A DNA stretch of 64,000 nucleotides, taken from assembly GCF_017349295.1 (NCBI RefSeq), contig NZ_JAFMPK010000049.1:39633-103632 (forward strand). The letters run 5' to 3'. Shown here piece after piece: positions 25,684 through 35,400 of the stretch. Below the pieces are notes generated by a model. It was given only the letters and a program-made list of their open reading frames with translations. It was not told where the DNA came from and ran no database searches. The DNA is from Myceligenerans salitolerans. Its GTDB lineage: Bacteria > Actinomycetota > Actinomycetes > Actinomycetales > Cellulomonadaceae. The translations under genes were made by a program, and so were the position numbers. The first letter of the stretch is position 1, and every line of letters starts with the position of its first letter.

Positions 25684-27321
25684 ATGCCGAACCAGGACAT
25701 CGTGAGATGGCCCGCCGTCGTCGCCGACCGGTACCGCGGCGGCGGGCTGTGGCGTGGGGAGAACCTGGGCGACGCGATCCTGCGCCGCGCCGCGGCGCGG
25801 CCGGCCGCGGTCGCCGTCCGCGACCCCGAGACCAGCCTGACGTACGGCGATCTGGTCGCCACCGCCGACGCGACCGCGGCCGGCCTGGCCGCCGCCGGTC
25901 TGCGCCGGGGCGACCGCGTCCTGGTCCAGGTCGCCAACACCTGGAGATTCGTCCCGCTGCTGCTGGCGTGCCTGCGCCGCGGCGTCGTCCCGGTCATGTG
26001 CCTGACCGGGCACCGCGAGCGCGAGCTCACGCACCTGGCCGAGCTCACGCGGGCGCGCGCGATTCTCGTCACCGCCGTGGTGCGCGGGGTGGACCACCTC
26101 GCCCTGGCGCGCCGGGTCGTGGAACGGTCCCCCCTCGAACGGGCGGTGGACGTCGACACGCTGGTTCCGTGCGTACGGTCCACCGGCGGCGTGCCGTCCG
26201 CGGACGGGTCCGGGGAACCCGTACCGCGCGGCGAGGACCCGGCGGTCTTCCTGCTCTCCGGCGGCACCGGCGGTCTCCCCAAGGCCATCTGCCGCACCCA
26301 CGACGACTACGGGTACAACGCCCGGACGGCCGCGGACGTCTGTGCCCTCTCGTCTTCCTCCGTGTACCTGGCGGTGCTTCCGCTGGGGCACAACTTCCCC
26401 CTGGCGTGCCCGGGGATTCTCGGGGTCCTGGGGGTCGGGGGCACCGTCGTCGTCTCCCCGTCACCGCGGCCGGAGGTCTGCTTCCCGCTGATCCGACAGC
26501 ACGGGGTGACGATGACGGCGCTCGTCCCGACCATCGCCCAGCGATGGCTGGACACGGTACGGCAGGAGCCCGCAGCCCGCGCGGACCTCGAATCGCTCCG
26601 GCTGCTGCAGGTGGGAGGGTCGAGGCTGGCCGACAGCGTCGCCCGCCGCGTCGGGCCCGAGCTGGGCTGCGCCTTGCAGCAGGTGTTCGGCATGGCCGAG
26701 GGGCTGATCAACATGACACGCCTCGACGACCCGGACGACGTCGTGACCGGCACCCAGGGCCGTCCGATGAGCGCTCACGACGAGATCCGGATCCTCGACG
26801 AGGACGGTGGTGTCGTCGAGGACGACACCCCGGGGCTCCTGGTCACCCGCGGCCCCTATACGCCCAGGGGCTACGTCAACGCCGCCGCCTACAACCGCCA
26901 CGCCTTCACCGCCGACGGCTGGTTCCGCACGGGCGACGTCGTCCGGCGGCGGCCCGACGGCAACCTCGTCGTCGAGGGACGGGACAAGGACATCATCAAC
27001 CGGGGCGGCGAGAAGGTCTCCGCGGAGGACGTGGAGGAGATCGCGTACCGCTGTGCCGGGGTCCTGCACGCCGCGGCCGTCGCTCTGCCGGACGAGGCGC
27101 TCGGTGAGCGTGTCGGCCTGGTCATCGTCCCTCGTCCGGGCCAGACTGTGACACTGGACGACATCCACGCCGAGATGCGCGCGGCGGGTGCCGCGCGCAT
27201 CAAGTACCCGGAGCAGCTCCACGTCGTCGATGCCCTCCCTCTGACCGGAGTCGGCAAGATCGACAAGAAGGCCCTGCGCCGGCAGCTCGCACCCGCACGA
27301 GAAGAGAGGTCGACAGCATGA
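25684..27321 (+). CDS. Aryl-acid AMP ligase (DhbE/MbtA-type, probable salicylate)
   Basis: Adenylate-forming enzyme of 545 residues. It matches the DhbE/EntE/MbtA group in SGGTGGLPKAICRTHDDY, the aryl-binding LPLGHNFPLACPG, FGMAEGLIN and GRDKDIINRGGEKVSAEDVE. These enzymes adenylate salicylate or 2,3-dihydroxybenzoate and load it onto an aryl carrier protein. The preceding salicylate synthase should supply the acid. No aryl carrier is fused; the free PCP at 21483 or the ACP at 53593 may accept it. The downstream small gene overlaps by ATGA. Specificity between salicylate and a relative is inferred, not proved. Confidence 0.9.
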   Translation: MPNQDIVRWPAVVADRYRGGGLWRGENLGDAILRRAAARPAAVAVRDPETSLTYGDLVATADATAAGLAAAGLRRGDRVLVQVANTWRFVPLLLACLRRGVVPVMCLTGHRERELTHLAELTRARAILVTAVVRGVDHLALARRVVERSPLERAVDVDTLVPCVRSTGGVPSADGSGEPVPRGEDPAVFLLSGGTGGLPKAICRTHDDYGYNARTAADVCALSSSSVYLAVLPLGHNFPLACPGILGVLGVGGTVVVSPSPRPEVCFPLIRQHGVTMTALVPTIAQRWLDTVRQEPAARADLESLRLLQVGGSRLADSVARRVGPELGCALQQVFGMAEGLINMTRLDDPDDVVTGTQGRPMSAHDEIRILDEDGGVVEDDTPGLLVTRGPYTPRGYVNAAAYNRHAFTADGWFRTGDVVRRRPDGNLVVEGRDKDIINRGGEKVSAEDVEEIAYRCAGVLHAAAVALPDEALGERVGLVIVPRPGQTVTLDDIHAEMRAAGAARIKYPEQLHVVDALPLTGVGKIDKKALRRQLAPAREERSTA

Positions 27322-27503
27322 CTCACCCCCTGCCCGACAACCTGGCGGCGCCGGCGGTCCGGGCCCTCACGGGCCAGGACATCACCACCCTCGAGGGCGT
27401 GGCCGAGCGCGGCCTGGACGCGATCGAGGAGCTCCACGGCGTCGGCCCGGGCGCGATCTCGACGCTCCGCACGGCGCTGCGCGACGCCGGCCTGTCGTCC
27501 TGA
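27318..27503 (+). CDS. Small helix-hairpin-helix protein (61 aa)
   Basis: A 61-residue protein with a helix-hairpin-helix motif of the RNA-polymerase alpha-CTD/DNA-repair type: ITTLEGVAERGLDAIEELHGVGPGAISTLRTAL. Such stand-alone proteins occur in actinobacteria and may bind DNA. It overlaps the ligase by ATGA and so is the last gene of the PCP-to-ligase operon. A role as a DNA-binding protective factor or an unrelated passenger is possible. The motif assignment is good; the function is unknown. Confidence 0.7.
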   Translation: MTHPLPDNLAAPAVRALTGQDITTLEGVAERGLDAIEELHGVGPGAISTLRTALRDAGLSS

Positions 27504-27504
27504 T

Positions 27505-27530
27505 CGGCCGGGCGGGCCGGGGGCCGGCCG
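27505..27530. terminator. Weak terminator-like palindrome
   Basis: A 7-bp stem, CGGCCGG at 27505-27511 with CCGGCCG at 27524-27530, lies in the 27-bp gap between the convergent HhH gene and the sugar 2,3-dehydratase gene. GC-rich internal pairing makes it a possible terminator only. Confidence 0.35.
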
Positions 27531-28829
27531 TCACAGCACCACGCAGCCCGTGGTGAGGACGGCCAGCATCGTGCGCATCTGCACCGACACCGTGTAGCTC
27601 CCCATGGTGAGCATCTGCGCCTGCGCCGGAGTGACCCACAGGTACCCGGCCGGGAGCGGACGCTCCATCACCGCGTCCGGCACCCGGGCGATGGTGTACC
27701 GGGAGTTCGCACCCAGGAACCGGCCGCCCTCCTCGGAGTGCACGGTGCTGTAGACGATCTCGGCCTGCGACGAGAGAGCGAGCTCCCGCAGCTCCTCGGA
27801 GAGCGGGGAGTCGCGGCCGACGTGGGTCACCGACGGATACGCCTCGAAGCCGGCACGGGACCCTGCCTCGCGCCTCGCCTGGATCAACAGGTGCGGCTCG
27901 CCCCGGTGCTCGGCGACGAGCAGCAGCTCCTCCCGGGTCGACGTGTACTCCACCAGGGGCTGCGACCAGCCGACGACCTCCCGGTTGCCGCCCGAGACCT
28001 GGACGCCCACGACCCGGAAGTCGGCCGATGCCTGGATGACACCCCGGTCGCCCAGGTACGGCACCTGGTCCAGGCCGACGAGCCGGGCCTCGGCCAGGTC
28101 CGTGGCCCGCAGGCTCGTCAGCCACGACTGCACCTCCGCGTCGGTGTGCCGGGACGGACCGACCGGCAGCGTGGGCAGGTGAGCGAGGACGCACCGGCTG
28201 TCCATGTTCAGGACATGGTCCTGCCACATGCAGTCGCGCAGTTCGGTGCGGGTCAGCCAGCGGTGGCTCTCGCTCTCGGGGATGTCCTGGTCGACGGAGA
28301 TGATCATGTTCCGGTTGTGCTTGTGGAAGAAGACCGCGCTGTGCTCGCCCTGCAGGGAGTCGGCTTCCACCTGCCCGCTCGGGGTGGGCAGGAACCAGTC
28401 CAGGTAGGCGGTCGCCCCTCCCCCATGGGCACGGTCGTAGTTGCTGCGCGTCGCCTGCACCGTGGGAGAGACCTGGACCTGCCCAGGGTTCCCGGGCTCG
28501 ATCTTGGCCTGCATCAGGTAGTGCGCCACGCCGCCGATCCGCCTGGTGATGATGCCCAGCACGCCCACATCACGTTGCAGGAGGATCGGGCCGCTCTCGA
28601 CCACCTGCCGGCTGTCGACGTCGAACGTCTCGAGGCCACGGACCGAGAAGAAGCGTCCGGTCTGGTGCACCAGGTTGCCGAGGTCGTCGAAGTGCCAGCC
28701 CGGCATCCCGTCGAGCAGGGTGCGCCGGACCTGGAGGCCGTGGTCGGCGCGGTACTGGGCCAGCCAGGTCAGGATGCTCGCGGGGGCCCGCCGGCCACGA
28801 GCGGTGACCGGGGAGCTGCCCACACTCAC
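27531..28829 (-). CDS. NDP-hexose 2,3-dehydratase
   Basis: Deoxysugar enzyme of 432 residues, about the family length. The two repeated halves characteristic of the StrP/EvaA/TylX-type 2,3-dehydratases are visible: motifs such as YLMQAKIEPGNPGQVQVSP and, in the second half, HLLIQARREAGSRAGFEAYPS, and the NRNMIISV segment. It removes the C2 hydroxyl from NDP-4-keto-6-deoxyglucose to give a 3,4-diketo sugar. GTG 28829 overlaps the epoxide hydrolase stop by GTGA. It is the last gene of the aminomutase operon. The 3-ketoreductase or aminotransferase step that follows could be done by the enzyme at 30032. Confidence 0.9.
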   Translation of the reverse strand: MSVGSSPVTARGRRAPASILTWLAQYRADHGLQVRRTLLDGMPGWHFDDLGNLVHQTGRFFSVRGLETFDVDSRQVVESGPILLQRDVGVLGIITRRIGGVAHYLMQAKIEPGNPGQVQVSPTVQATRSNYDRAHGGGATAYLDWFLPTPSGQVEADSLQGEHSAVFFHKHNRNMIISVDQDIPESESHRWLTRTELRDCMWQDHVLNMDSRCVLAHLPTLPVGPSRHTDAEVQSWLTSLRATDLAEARLVGLDQVPYLGDRGVIQASADFRVVGVQVSGGNREVVGWSQPLVEYTSTREELLLVAEHRGEPHLLIQARREAGSRAGFEAYPSVTHVGRDSPLSEELRELALSSQAEIVYSTVHSEEGGRFLGANSRYTIARVPDAVMERPLPAGYLWVTPAQAQMLTMGSYTVSVQMRTMLAVLTTGCVVL

Positions 28830-30001
28830 GACACGGCCATCTGTGGTGCCTTCCGCAGGTCACGGGCGAAACTTCGCAGGTCCGTGGCCAGGGCCTCCGG
28901 GCACTCGAGCGCCGGGAAGTGACCGCCGCGGTGGTGGTCGCGCCACTGCACGATGTTGCCGAGATACCGGGAGGCCAACGCCGGGATCGGCAGCATGATG
29001 TCGTGGGGGAACACGGAGACGGCAGCGGGCACGGGGTTGGGGCCGGGGACGTTCCCGCGGCTCAGCTCGCGCATGGCCGGCGCGCCCTCGTAGTAGAAGT
29101 TGGCCGAGGTCGCGGCCGTGTTCGTGAACCAGTACAGCGAGGCCGCGGTGAGGACGTCGTCCCAGGAGAGCGCCCCGCCCTGGAAGGAGCCGGGGTCGGT
29201 CCACTCCAGGTACCGCTCCAGGAGCCAGGCCAGCAGACCCACCGGCGAGTCGGTCAGACCGTAGGAGAGGGTCAGGGGGCGCGTCGCCATCACCTGCATG
29301 TAAGCGCTCCGCTGAGCGTTGAACTCGTCGAGCGCGGCCAGCCTCTCCCGGTCGAGGGCGCTGAACCCGCCGAGGTCCTCGTCGACGGCCGGGAACGTCA
29401 TGAGCATCGTCAGATGGATCCCCGTGACGTGCTCGCGATCGATCATCGAGAGCGCCTGCGTGATCGGCGAGCCCGCGTCGCCGCCGTGCGCGACGTACCG
29501 CTCGTAGCCCAGCCGGCCCATGAGCTCCGACCACGCGGTGGCGATCTTCGGCACGTCCCAGCCGCCGCTGTCGCCCGTGGCGGAGAATCCGAACCCGGGC
29601 AGGCTCGGAACGACGACGTGGAAGGCGTCCTCCGCCTGGCCGCCGTACGAGGTGGGATCGGTCAGGTAGGGCACGAGCCGCTCGAACTCGGCCACCGACC
29701 CGGGCCAGCCGTGGGTGAGGAGCAGGGGCGTCGCGTCCGGGTGCGGGGACCGCACGTGCTGGAAGTGGATCTGCGCGCCGTGGATGTCCGCCACGTAGTT
29801 GGGCACCGCGTTCAGCCGCCGCTCCGCGGCCCGCCAGTCGTAGCCGTCCGCCCAGTAGCCGGCCATCTCCTGCAGGAGCGTGAGGTCGACGCCCCTGCCG
29901 GGCGCCACGTGAGCCCCCGCCACCGGCCAGCGGGTGCCGCGGATCCGGCTCCGCAAACCGATCAGGTCGTCCTCGGACACGTTGATCTGGTAAGGCTTCA
30001 T
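28826..30001 (-). CDS. Enediyne-type epoxide hydrolase (SgcF-like)
   Basis: Alpha/beta-hydrolase-fold epoxide hydrolase of 391 residues, similar to SgcF/NcsF2 of nine-membered enediyne clusters. The oxyanion motif is HGWPGS at 97-102 and the nucleophile is Asp175 in AHGGDAGSP. The general-base His is near the C-terminus in HHRGGHFPALE. These enzymes open the core epoxide to a vicinal diol that is later acylated or glycosylated. The ATG at 30001 with GGAGG five bases upstream is preferred over an in-frame GTG at 30007. It is 30 bp downstream of the aminotransferase and overlaps the next gene by GTGA. Confidence 0.9.
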   Translation of the reverse strand: MKPYQINVSEDDLIGLRSRIRGTRWPVAGAHVAPGRGVDLTLLQEMAGYWADGYDWRAAERRLNAVPNYVADIHGAQIHFQHVRSPHPDATPLLLTHGWPGSVAEFERLVPYLTDPTSYGGQAEDAFHVVVPSLPGFGFSATGDSGGWDVPKIATAWSELMGRLGYERYVAHGGDAGSPITQALSMIDREHVTGIHLTMLMTFPAVDEDLGGFSALDRERLAALDEFNAQRSAYMQVMATRPLTLSYGLTDSPVGLLAWLLERYLEWTDPGSFQGGALSWDDVLTAASLYWFTNTAATSANFYYEGAPAMRELSRGNVPGPNPVPAAVSVFPHDIMLPIPALASRYLGNIVQWRDHHRGGHFPALECPEALATDLRSFARDLRKAPQMAVS

Positions 30002-30031
30002 GTGCACCTCCGTGTGGTGTGGTCCCGTGGT

Positions 30032-31153
30032 TCAGGCGATGACGGCCAGCACGTCGCGCACGGCGGCGATGGTGCGGTCCTGGTCCTCGCGGGTGAGCGT
30101 CGCGTACATCGGGAGGGAGAAGACCTCGTCGGCCAGCTTCTCGGTCACCGGGAGATCGCCGGCACGGTAGCCGAGCTTGTCGAACCCGCGCATGGTGTGG
30201 ATCGGCCACGGATAGCTGACGTTGAGGTGGATCCCTTGGTCGGCCAGCAGCTTCAGCAGCTCGTCCCGCCGCGGGTGCCGGGCCACGAACAGGTAGTAGA
30301 CGTGGTCGTTGCCCGTCCCGATCGCGGGCAGGGTCAGGCCGGTGTCGCCGAGCCCGTCGTGATACCTCTCGGCGATGCGGCGACGCGCCGCGATGTCCTC
30401 GTCGAGCCGGCGCAGCTTCACGCGCAGGATCTCCGCCTGCACCTCGTCGAGCCGGGCGTTGTGCCCGGGCGTCTCCTCGACGTAGTACCGCTCCTCCATG
30501 CCGTAGTAGCGCAGGCGGCGCAGCGTGCGTGCGGTCCCGGCGTCCGACGTCGTGACGGCGCCGCCGTCACCGTAGGCGCCCAGCACCTTGGTGGGGTAGA
30601 AGGAGAACGCGGCGGCCTCCCCCATCGCTCCGGCCCTGCCGCCCGGGCCCGTGGCGCCGTGCGCCTGGGCGCAGTCCTCGACCACCGGCAGGGTTCCGGT
30701 GATCTCGCGCAGCCGCGGGATGTCGACGCACTGCCCGTAGAGGTGCACGGGCAGCACGCACCGGGTGCGCGGCGTGATCAGGTCCTCCACCGTGTCGATG
30801 TCCATCAGGTAGGTGTCCTCGCGGACGTCGGCGAAGACCGGGACCGCACCGATCTCGTCGATGGCCACGGCCGTCGGAGCAGCCGTGTTGGACACGGTGA
30901 TGACCTCGTCACCGGGTCGCACCCCCACCGCCTGCAGGGCGAGCTTCACGGCGTTCGTCCCGTTGTCGACCCCGACGCAGTGCTCCACGCCGTTGTAGGC
31001 GGCGAACTCGTCCTCGAAACCGCGGACCGATTCGCCCAGGACGAGCCGTCCCGAGGAGAACACGCGGTCGACCGCGGCCAGGATCTCGGTGCGGTCGCGC
31101 TCGTACTCGGCGAGATAGGCCCAGACCCCGACGCCGTTACCGGATGCGCTCAT
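30032..31153 (-). CDS. DegT/DnrJ/EryC1-type sugar aminotransferase
   Basis: PLP-dependent aminotransferase of 373 residues acting on NDP-keto sugars. Family motifs are [10 protein letters not shown] and the PLP-lysine region [17 protein letters not shown], followed by [10 protein letters not shown] and [11 protein letters not shown]. It should install an amino group at C3 or C4 of the deoxyhexose, using glutamate. Its ATG overlaps the stop of the 3,5-epimerase gene (ATGA). With the 2,3-dehydratase and the epimerase it supports a 2,6-dideoxy-amino sugar. No N-methyltransferase specific for sugars is seen in the window. Confidence 0.9.
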   Translation of the reverse strand: MSASGNGVGVWAYLAEYERDRTEILAAVDRVFSSGRLVLGESVRGFEDEFAAYNGVEHCVGVDNGTNAVKLALQAVGVRPGDEVITVSNTAAPTAVAIDEIGAVPVFADVREDTYLMDIDTVEDLITPRTRCVLPVHLYGQCVDIPRLREITGTLPVVEDCAQAHGATGPGGRAGAMGEAAAFSFYPTKVLGAYGDGGAVTTSDAGTARTLRRLRYYGMEERYYVEETPGHNARLDEVQAEILRVKLRRLDEDIAARRRIAERYHDGLGDTGLTLPAIGTGNDHVYYLFVARHPRRDELLKLLADQGIHLNVSYPWPIHTMRGFDKLGYRAGDLPVTEKLADEVFSLPMYATLTREDQDRTIAAVRDVLAVIA

Positions 31154-31734
31154 GTTCGTGCTCCCTTCTCGACGTAGGGCAGGAACGACTCCCGCGCGGC
31201 CGGGTCCCGGAAGGCGAGGCCCTGGAGGTCCCGCTGGGACATCGCCGTGGGCTCGCCCGGCCACGGCAGCGCGAGGTCCGGGTCGAGCGGGTCGACGGCG
31301 ACCTCACGCTCGGGCACGTACGGGTTGGAGAGGAGGTAGCAGATGACGGTGTCGTCGGCGAGTGCCATGTAGGCGTGTCCGACACCCGGCGGGAAGTACA
31401 CGCCGGTGGCGCCGTCGCCCACGAGCCGGACCGTCTCGTACCGCCCGAAGGCCGGGGAGCCGGGCCGCAGGTCCACCAGCACGTCGAGCGCCTCGCCCCC
31501 CATGCAGAACACGATCTTCTCCGAGCCGCCCGCGCCCGTGGTGAAGTGCAGCCCGCGCAGCACCCCTGCCCGCGAGCGTCCGTGGAACAGCTGCTCGATC
31601 CGGAACATCGGCCGGCCCGTCGCGGCTTCGAACGCCCGCGTGTCCAGCAACTGGGTGCTCGACCCCCGGTTGTCGGGGTCGGGGGCCGCCCGCAGGATCA
31701 GCGCGCCCGGGATGGAGGTCTCCTGCGCGATCAT
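31150..31734 (-). CDS. dTDP-4-dehydro-6-deoxyglucose 3,5-epimerase-like (RmlC family)
   Basis: Cupin epimerase of 194 residues. The RmlC catalytic His is in VLRGLHF, and later strand motifs such as [33 protein letters not shown] fit the family. It epimerises C3 and/or C5 of a dTDP-4-keto-6-deoxysugar. Some homologues act on C3 or C5 only, so the final configuration cannot be read. Both ends overlap neighbours by ATGA (the DUF899 gene upstream and the aminotransferase downstream), so production is coupled. Confidence 0.9.
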   Translation of the reverse strand: MIAQETSIPGALILRAAPDPDNRGSSTQLLDTRAFEAATGRPMFRIEQLFHGRSRAGVLRGLHFTTGAGGSEKIVFCMGGEALDVLVDLRPGSPAFGRYETVRLVGDGATGVYFPPGVGHAYMALADDTVICYLLSNPYVPEREVAVDPLDPDLALPWPGEPTAMSQRDLQGLAFRDPAARESFLPYVEKGART

Positions 31735-32411
31735 GCGTGACACCCGCAGTGCCGCGGTGTGGCGGGGTCCGCGTACGAGTCGTGCGGGCGCAGCCAGCCC
31801 ATCGGGTCCTCCGGGTCGGTCTCCTGGCGGCCCAGCGGAGTGATGTCCAGGTAGTTGTAGGTGCCGTTGAGGATGTCGCTCCCGCGGCGGAACGTGGAGT
31901 AGGCGTGCAGGATGCGGTCCTCGTCGCGCAGGAAGGCGCTGATACCGGGGGCCTCCGGTTCCCCGCCGTCGTCCAGCACCTGGTGGAGGTCGTCGTAGAA
32001 GTCGGAGTCCGCGCACGAGAACCAGGGCACGCTCCAGCCCATCGAGTCGCGGTAGGCCAGTCCGTCGGCGAGGCTCTCGGGGCAGACGACGACGAGCTCC
32101 GTGTCCCGCGCCCGGAAGTGGGCGAGGTGGCCGATGTTGTCGACCCAGAAGGAACAGATCGGGCACCATTCGGTCGGTGAGAACTTGGCCATGAAGTGGT
32201 AGACGATCAGCTGCCGCCGGCCGGCGAAGAGGTCCTCCAGGCCGACCGGTCCGTCCGGGCCGTGCAGGGTGTACTTCTTCGAGATCTCGATCATCGGCAG
32301 TTCCCGGCGCCGGGCGCTGAGCCGGTCCCGCGCGCGGGTGAACTCCTTCTCCTCGTCGAGGAACTTCCGCCGTGCCGTCCACCAGGTCTCGCGGTCCACC
32401 GTGGGGATCAC
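31731..32411 (-). CDS. DUF899 thioredoxin-like protein
   Basis: Protein of 226 residues of the DUF899 family with a thioredoxin-like fold. It has a CPIC pair in TEWCPICSFWVDNIGHLAHF and ends in CGCHA, giving four Cys residues. Family members are often annotated as thioredoxin-fold proteins of unknown function. The GTG at 32411 overlaps the fusion gene stop by GTGA and its own stop overlaps the epimerase start, so it sits in the middle of a coupled operon. A redox or disulfide role for the fused enzyme or for a precursor is possible but not shown. Confidence 0.75.
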   Translation of the reverse strand: MIPTVDRETWWTARRKFLDEEKEFTRARDRLSARRRELPMIEISKKYTLHGPDGPVGLEDLFAGRRQLIVYHFMAKFSPTEWCPICSFWVDNIGHLAHFRARDTELVVVCPESLADGLAYRDSMGWSVPWFSCADSDFYDDLHQVLDDGGEPEAPGISAFLRDEDRILHAYSTFRRGSDILNGTYNYLDITPLGRQETDPEDPMGWLRPHDSYADPATPRHCGCHA

Positions 32412-35400
32412 GGGGCCACCTCCTCCAGCTCGGTACCGGTCCCGGACACCGCCGCGGCCAGCTCACCACCGTGGAGCAGGGCGCGGACGGCCTCCACGTC
32501 CCCGGTCATGACACGGTCCTGGGCGATGAAGGGACTGCGGGCACGGATCGCCTCGTAGGCGGCCCGGCCGGCCCGGCCGAGTCGTTCCCGGGTCCCGCCG
32601 AGGTCGACGGCCTGCGCCGCGGAGATCGCCTCGACGGCGAGGATGTAGTCGTTGTTGTCCAGGATGCGGCGGCAGTTACGGGCCGCGATGAGCCCCATGC
32701 TGACGACGTCCTGGTTGTCGCCGTTGCTCGGCACGCTCTGGATGCTGGCGCTGCCGATCGTGCGGTTCTCCGCCACCAGAGCCGTCGCCGCGTACTGGGT
32801 CCCGGCCAGACCGCTGTTCAGCCCGGGGTCTCCCGCGACGAGGAACTCCGGGAGCCCGCTGAGGTTGCGGTTGAGGAGCCGGTTGGTCCGCCGCTCCGAC
32901 AGCACGCCGAGCTGCGTCAGCGCGAGTCCCGTGAAGTCCATGGCGAACGCGACCGGCTGGCCGTGGAAGTTGGCGCCGTGGAAGATCTCCTCGTCGTCGA
33001 AGACCAGCGGGTTGTCGTTGGCCGAGTTGAGCTCGACGCCCAGGGTCCGGTAGGCGTGGGCGAGGGTGTCGCGCACGGCACCGACGACCTGCGGGACGGC
33101 CCGCAGACTGTACGCCTTCTGGAGGTAGACCTCGGTGCGGCTGACGCTACCGGCGGAGAAGTCCCGCGAGTCGGTGGCCGCCTGCCGCAGTGCCTCGTGG
33201 GACACGGCCGCTCCGCTGTCGTGCAGGAGATTCCGCATGGTCCTCGCGGACGCGATCTGGCCGGGGTGCGGACGGGCGATCTCGTGACCCGCCGACTCGA
33301 ACGCGCCCGTCGATCCCTCCAGCGCCTCGATCGCCAGGGCGGCGATGATCTCGGCGTGCCAGACCTGCGTCCGGGCCCGGTGGACCAGCACGGAGCTGAC
33401 GCCCGTCATCGCCGAGGTGCCGTTGATGAGGGCGAGCCCTTCCTTGTAACGCAGGTCGAAGGAGGGGTCGATACCGCGCTCGACGAGCACGTCACGGGTC
33501 GGCCGCACCTCGCCCGCATCCACCACCTGCCCCTCGCCGATCAACGCGGCGGCCACGTGCGACAGCGGGGCGAGGTCACCGCTCGCGCCGAGGGACCCGA
33601 ACTCGGGGACGGCGGGGGTGACGCCCCGGGCCAGGAAGGTCACGAGGCGCTCCAGGAGTTCGGGACGCACCCCCGAGTGCCCCTTGGCCAGCGCGTTCGC
33701 GCGGGCGAGCATGATCGCTCGCACCTCCGGCACGGAGAACAGGGGGCCGCACCCGGCGGTGTGGCTGCGCACCAGGTTGTGCTGGAGGCTGGTCTCCTGT
33801 GCCGGGTCCACGTGCATGTAGATCATCTCGCCGTAGCCGGTGGTGACGCCGTACACCGGCTCGCCCGAGGCGATGCGGTCCTCGAACTCGCGGCGCCTGC
33901 GCACCAGCTGCTCCGTGACCTCCGTCGGGACGTGGCAGGCGACGTCGTCGTACGCGACCCTGTTGACCTGCTCCGGAGTGAGGGAGCGGCCGTCCAGGCG
34001 CACCGCGGACGGCGCGGTGGCTGCCGGGGGAACAGAAGCGTCCTGGCCTTGCAGTAGTGACATCGTGTCAACCTTTCCACCGCGGCTGCGCGGCAACGTG
34101 TCCCGCCGGACGAACTGGATAGGGGGCAGCCCGGCGCCGAGACGTGCACGGCACCGAGCGCGAAGATCCGACACCGTGGGCGAACCGGCGTCGTGGACCA
34201 CGAACGCGAGCAGTCGGGTGACCAGCCCGGAGTCGTCTCTCATGGGAAGGACGCACGACGCGCGGACGCCCGGGACGTCCTCGATGACCGCCTCGATACC
34301 CGCGAGGTCGGTGCGTCGTCCGGCCGCCTTCACCTGGTCGTCCACCCGGCCGACGAAGTACAGGTCGTCGCCCTGCCGGCGCACGAGATCGCCGGTGTGC
34401 ACCAGGCCGTCGGCGGAGCTCCACGGAGTGCGACGGGCGTCGGTCGCCGCGAACGGGGTCTCGATCGCGAGCCTGGCCGTGTCGGTCCCCGGCCCGTCGC
34501 CGGTCGCGAGGTGGATGCGCCGGCCGGGGATCGCGGCGCCGATCGGGACCTCGCCGCGATGACCGTCCGGGACCCGGTACCACGTGGCCAGGATGGTCTC
34601 GGACGGGCCGTACAGGTTGTAGAGGTCGGCGCCCGGAGCAGCCTGCCGTACCTGCCCGACGAGGGCGGGCGGGATCCTCTCCCCCGCCAGGACCACCGTG
34701 CGGAGCCGTGACAGGCCCCCGTCGCGCACCCCGTCGGCACGGACCAGCTGCCGCAGGTAGGACGGCACGGTCTGGAACCAGGTGATCGAGCGGTCCGCCA
34801 GCCACTCCGGCAGCGCCTCGGGATCGGCGCGCGTGCCGGGCTCGGGGATGTGTGCGGTGGCTCCCGACAGCAGGGCGACCAGCAGTTCGACGACGGCGGC
34901 GTCGTAGCCCGGCGCCGCCCACTGGGCGACGTGGTCACCCGGACCGACGCGCATCTCGTCGCTCATCCAGCGAGCCAGCTGCACGAGCGCGTGGTGGGTG
35001 TGGACGATCGTCTTCGGCACCCCGCTGGTCCCGGAGGTGAAGCACACCGACGCCGGCGATCCCAGGACCGCACCGGCCGGGGGAGCTTCCGTCACCGGGG
35101 GCGGCGGTGCGTCGTCGTGCACCGGGAGGACGACGCCGGCCGGTACCGGACGGGCCGTGCCCTCCGGCTCGGAGAGCTCGCGAGCGCGGCCGACGACGAG
35201 CGTGGCCGCGGGCCGGATGGCCGACAGCTCCGCACGGAGCGCGGTTCCGGGCTCACCCGGCCCCAGCGCCGCGACCATCGCCCCGGCCCGCCAGCTCCCC
35301 AGCACGGCGGCGACGTGGTCCACTCCGTTGTCGACCTGCGTCACGACGCACCCGGCCGCCGTCGGGTCCGTGACGGGGGCGTGCAACCTGTCGGCCCAGC

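Noticed and set aside
24366..27321. Salicylate synthase and aryl ligase considered as part of a siderophore locus
   Set aside because: No siderophore NRPS, transporter or iron-box sequence was seen nearby, and the genes are operon members with the PCP and C domain.
32408..34000. MIO half considered as a histidine or phenylalanine ammonia-lyase
   Set aside because: Close agreement with SgcC4 tyrosine aminomutase through the active-site segments and the fusion to an A domain in an enediyne cluster make an aminomutase more likely.
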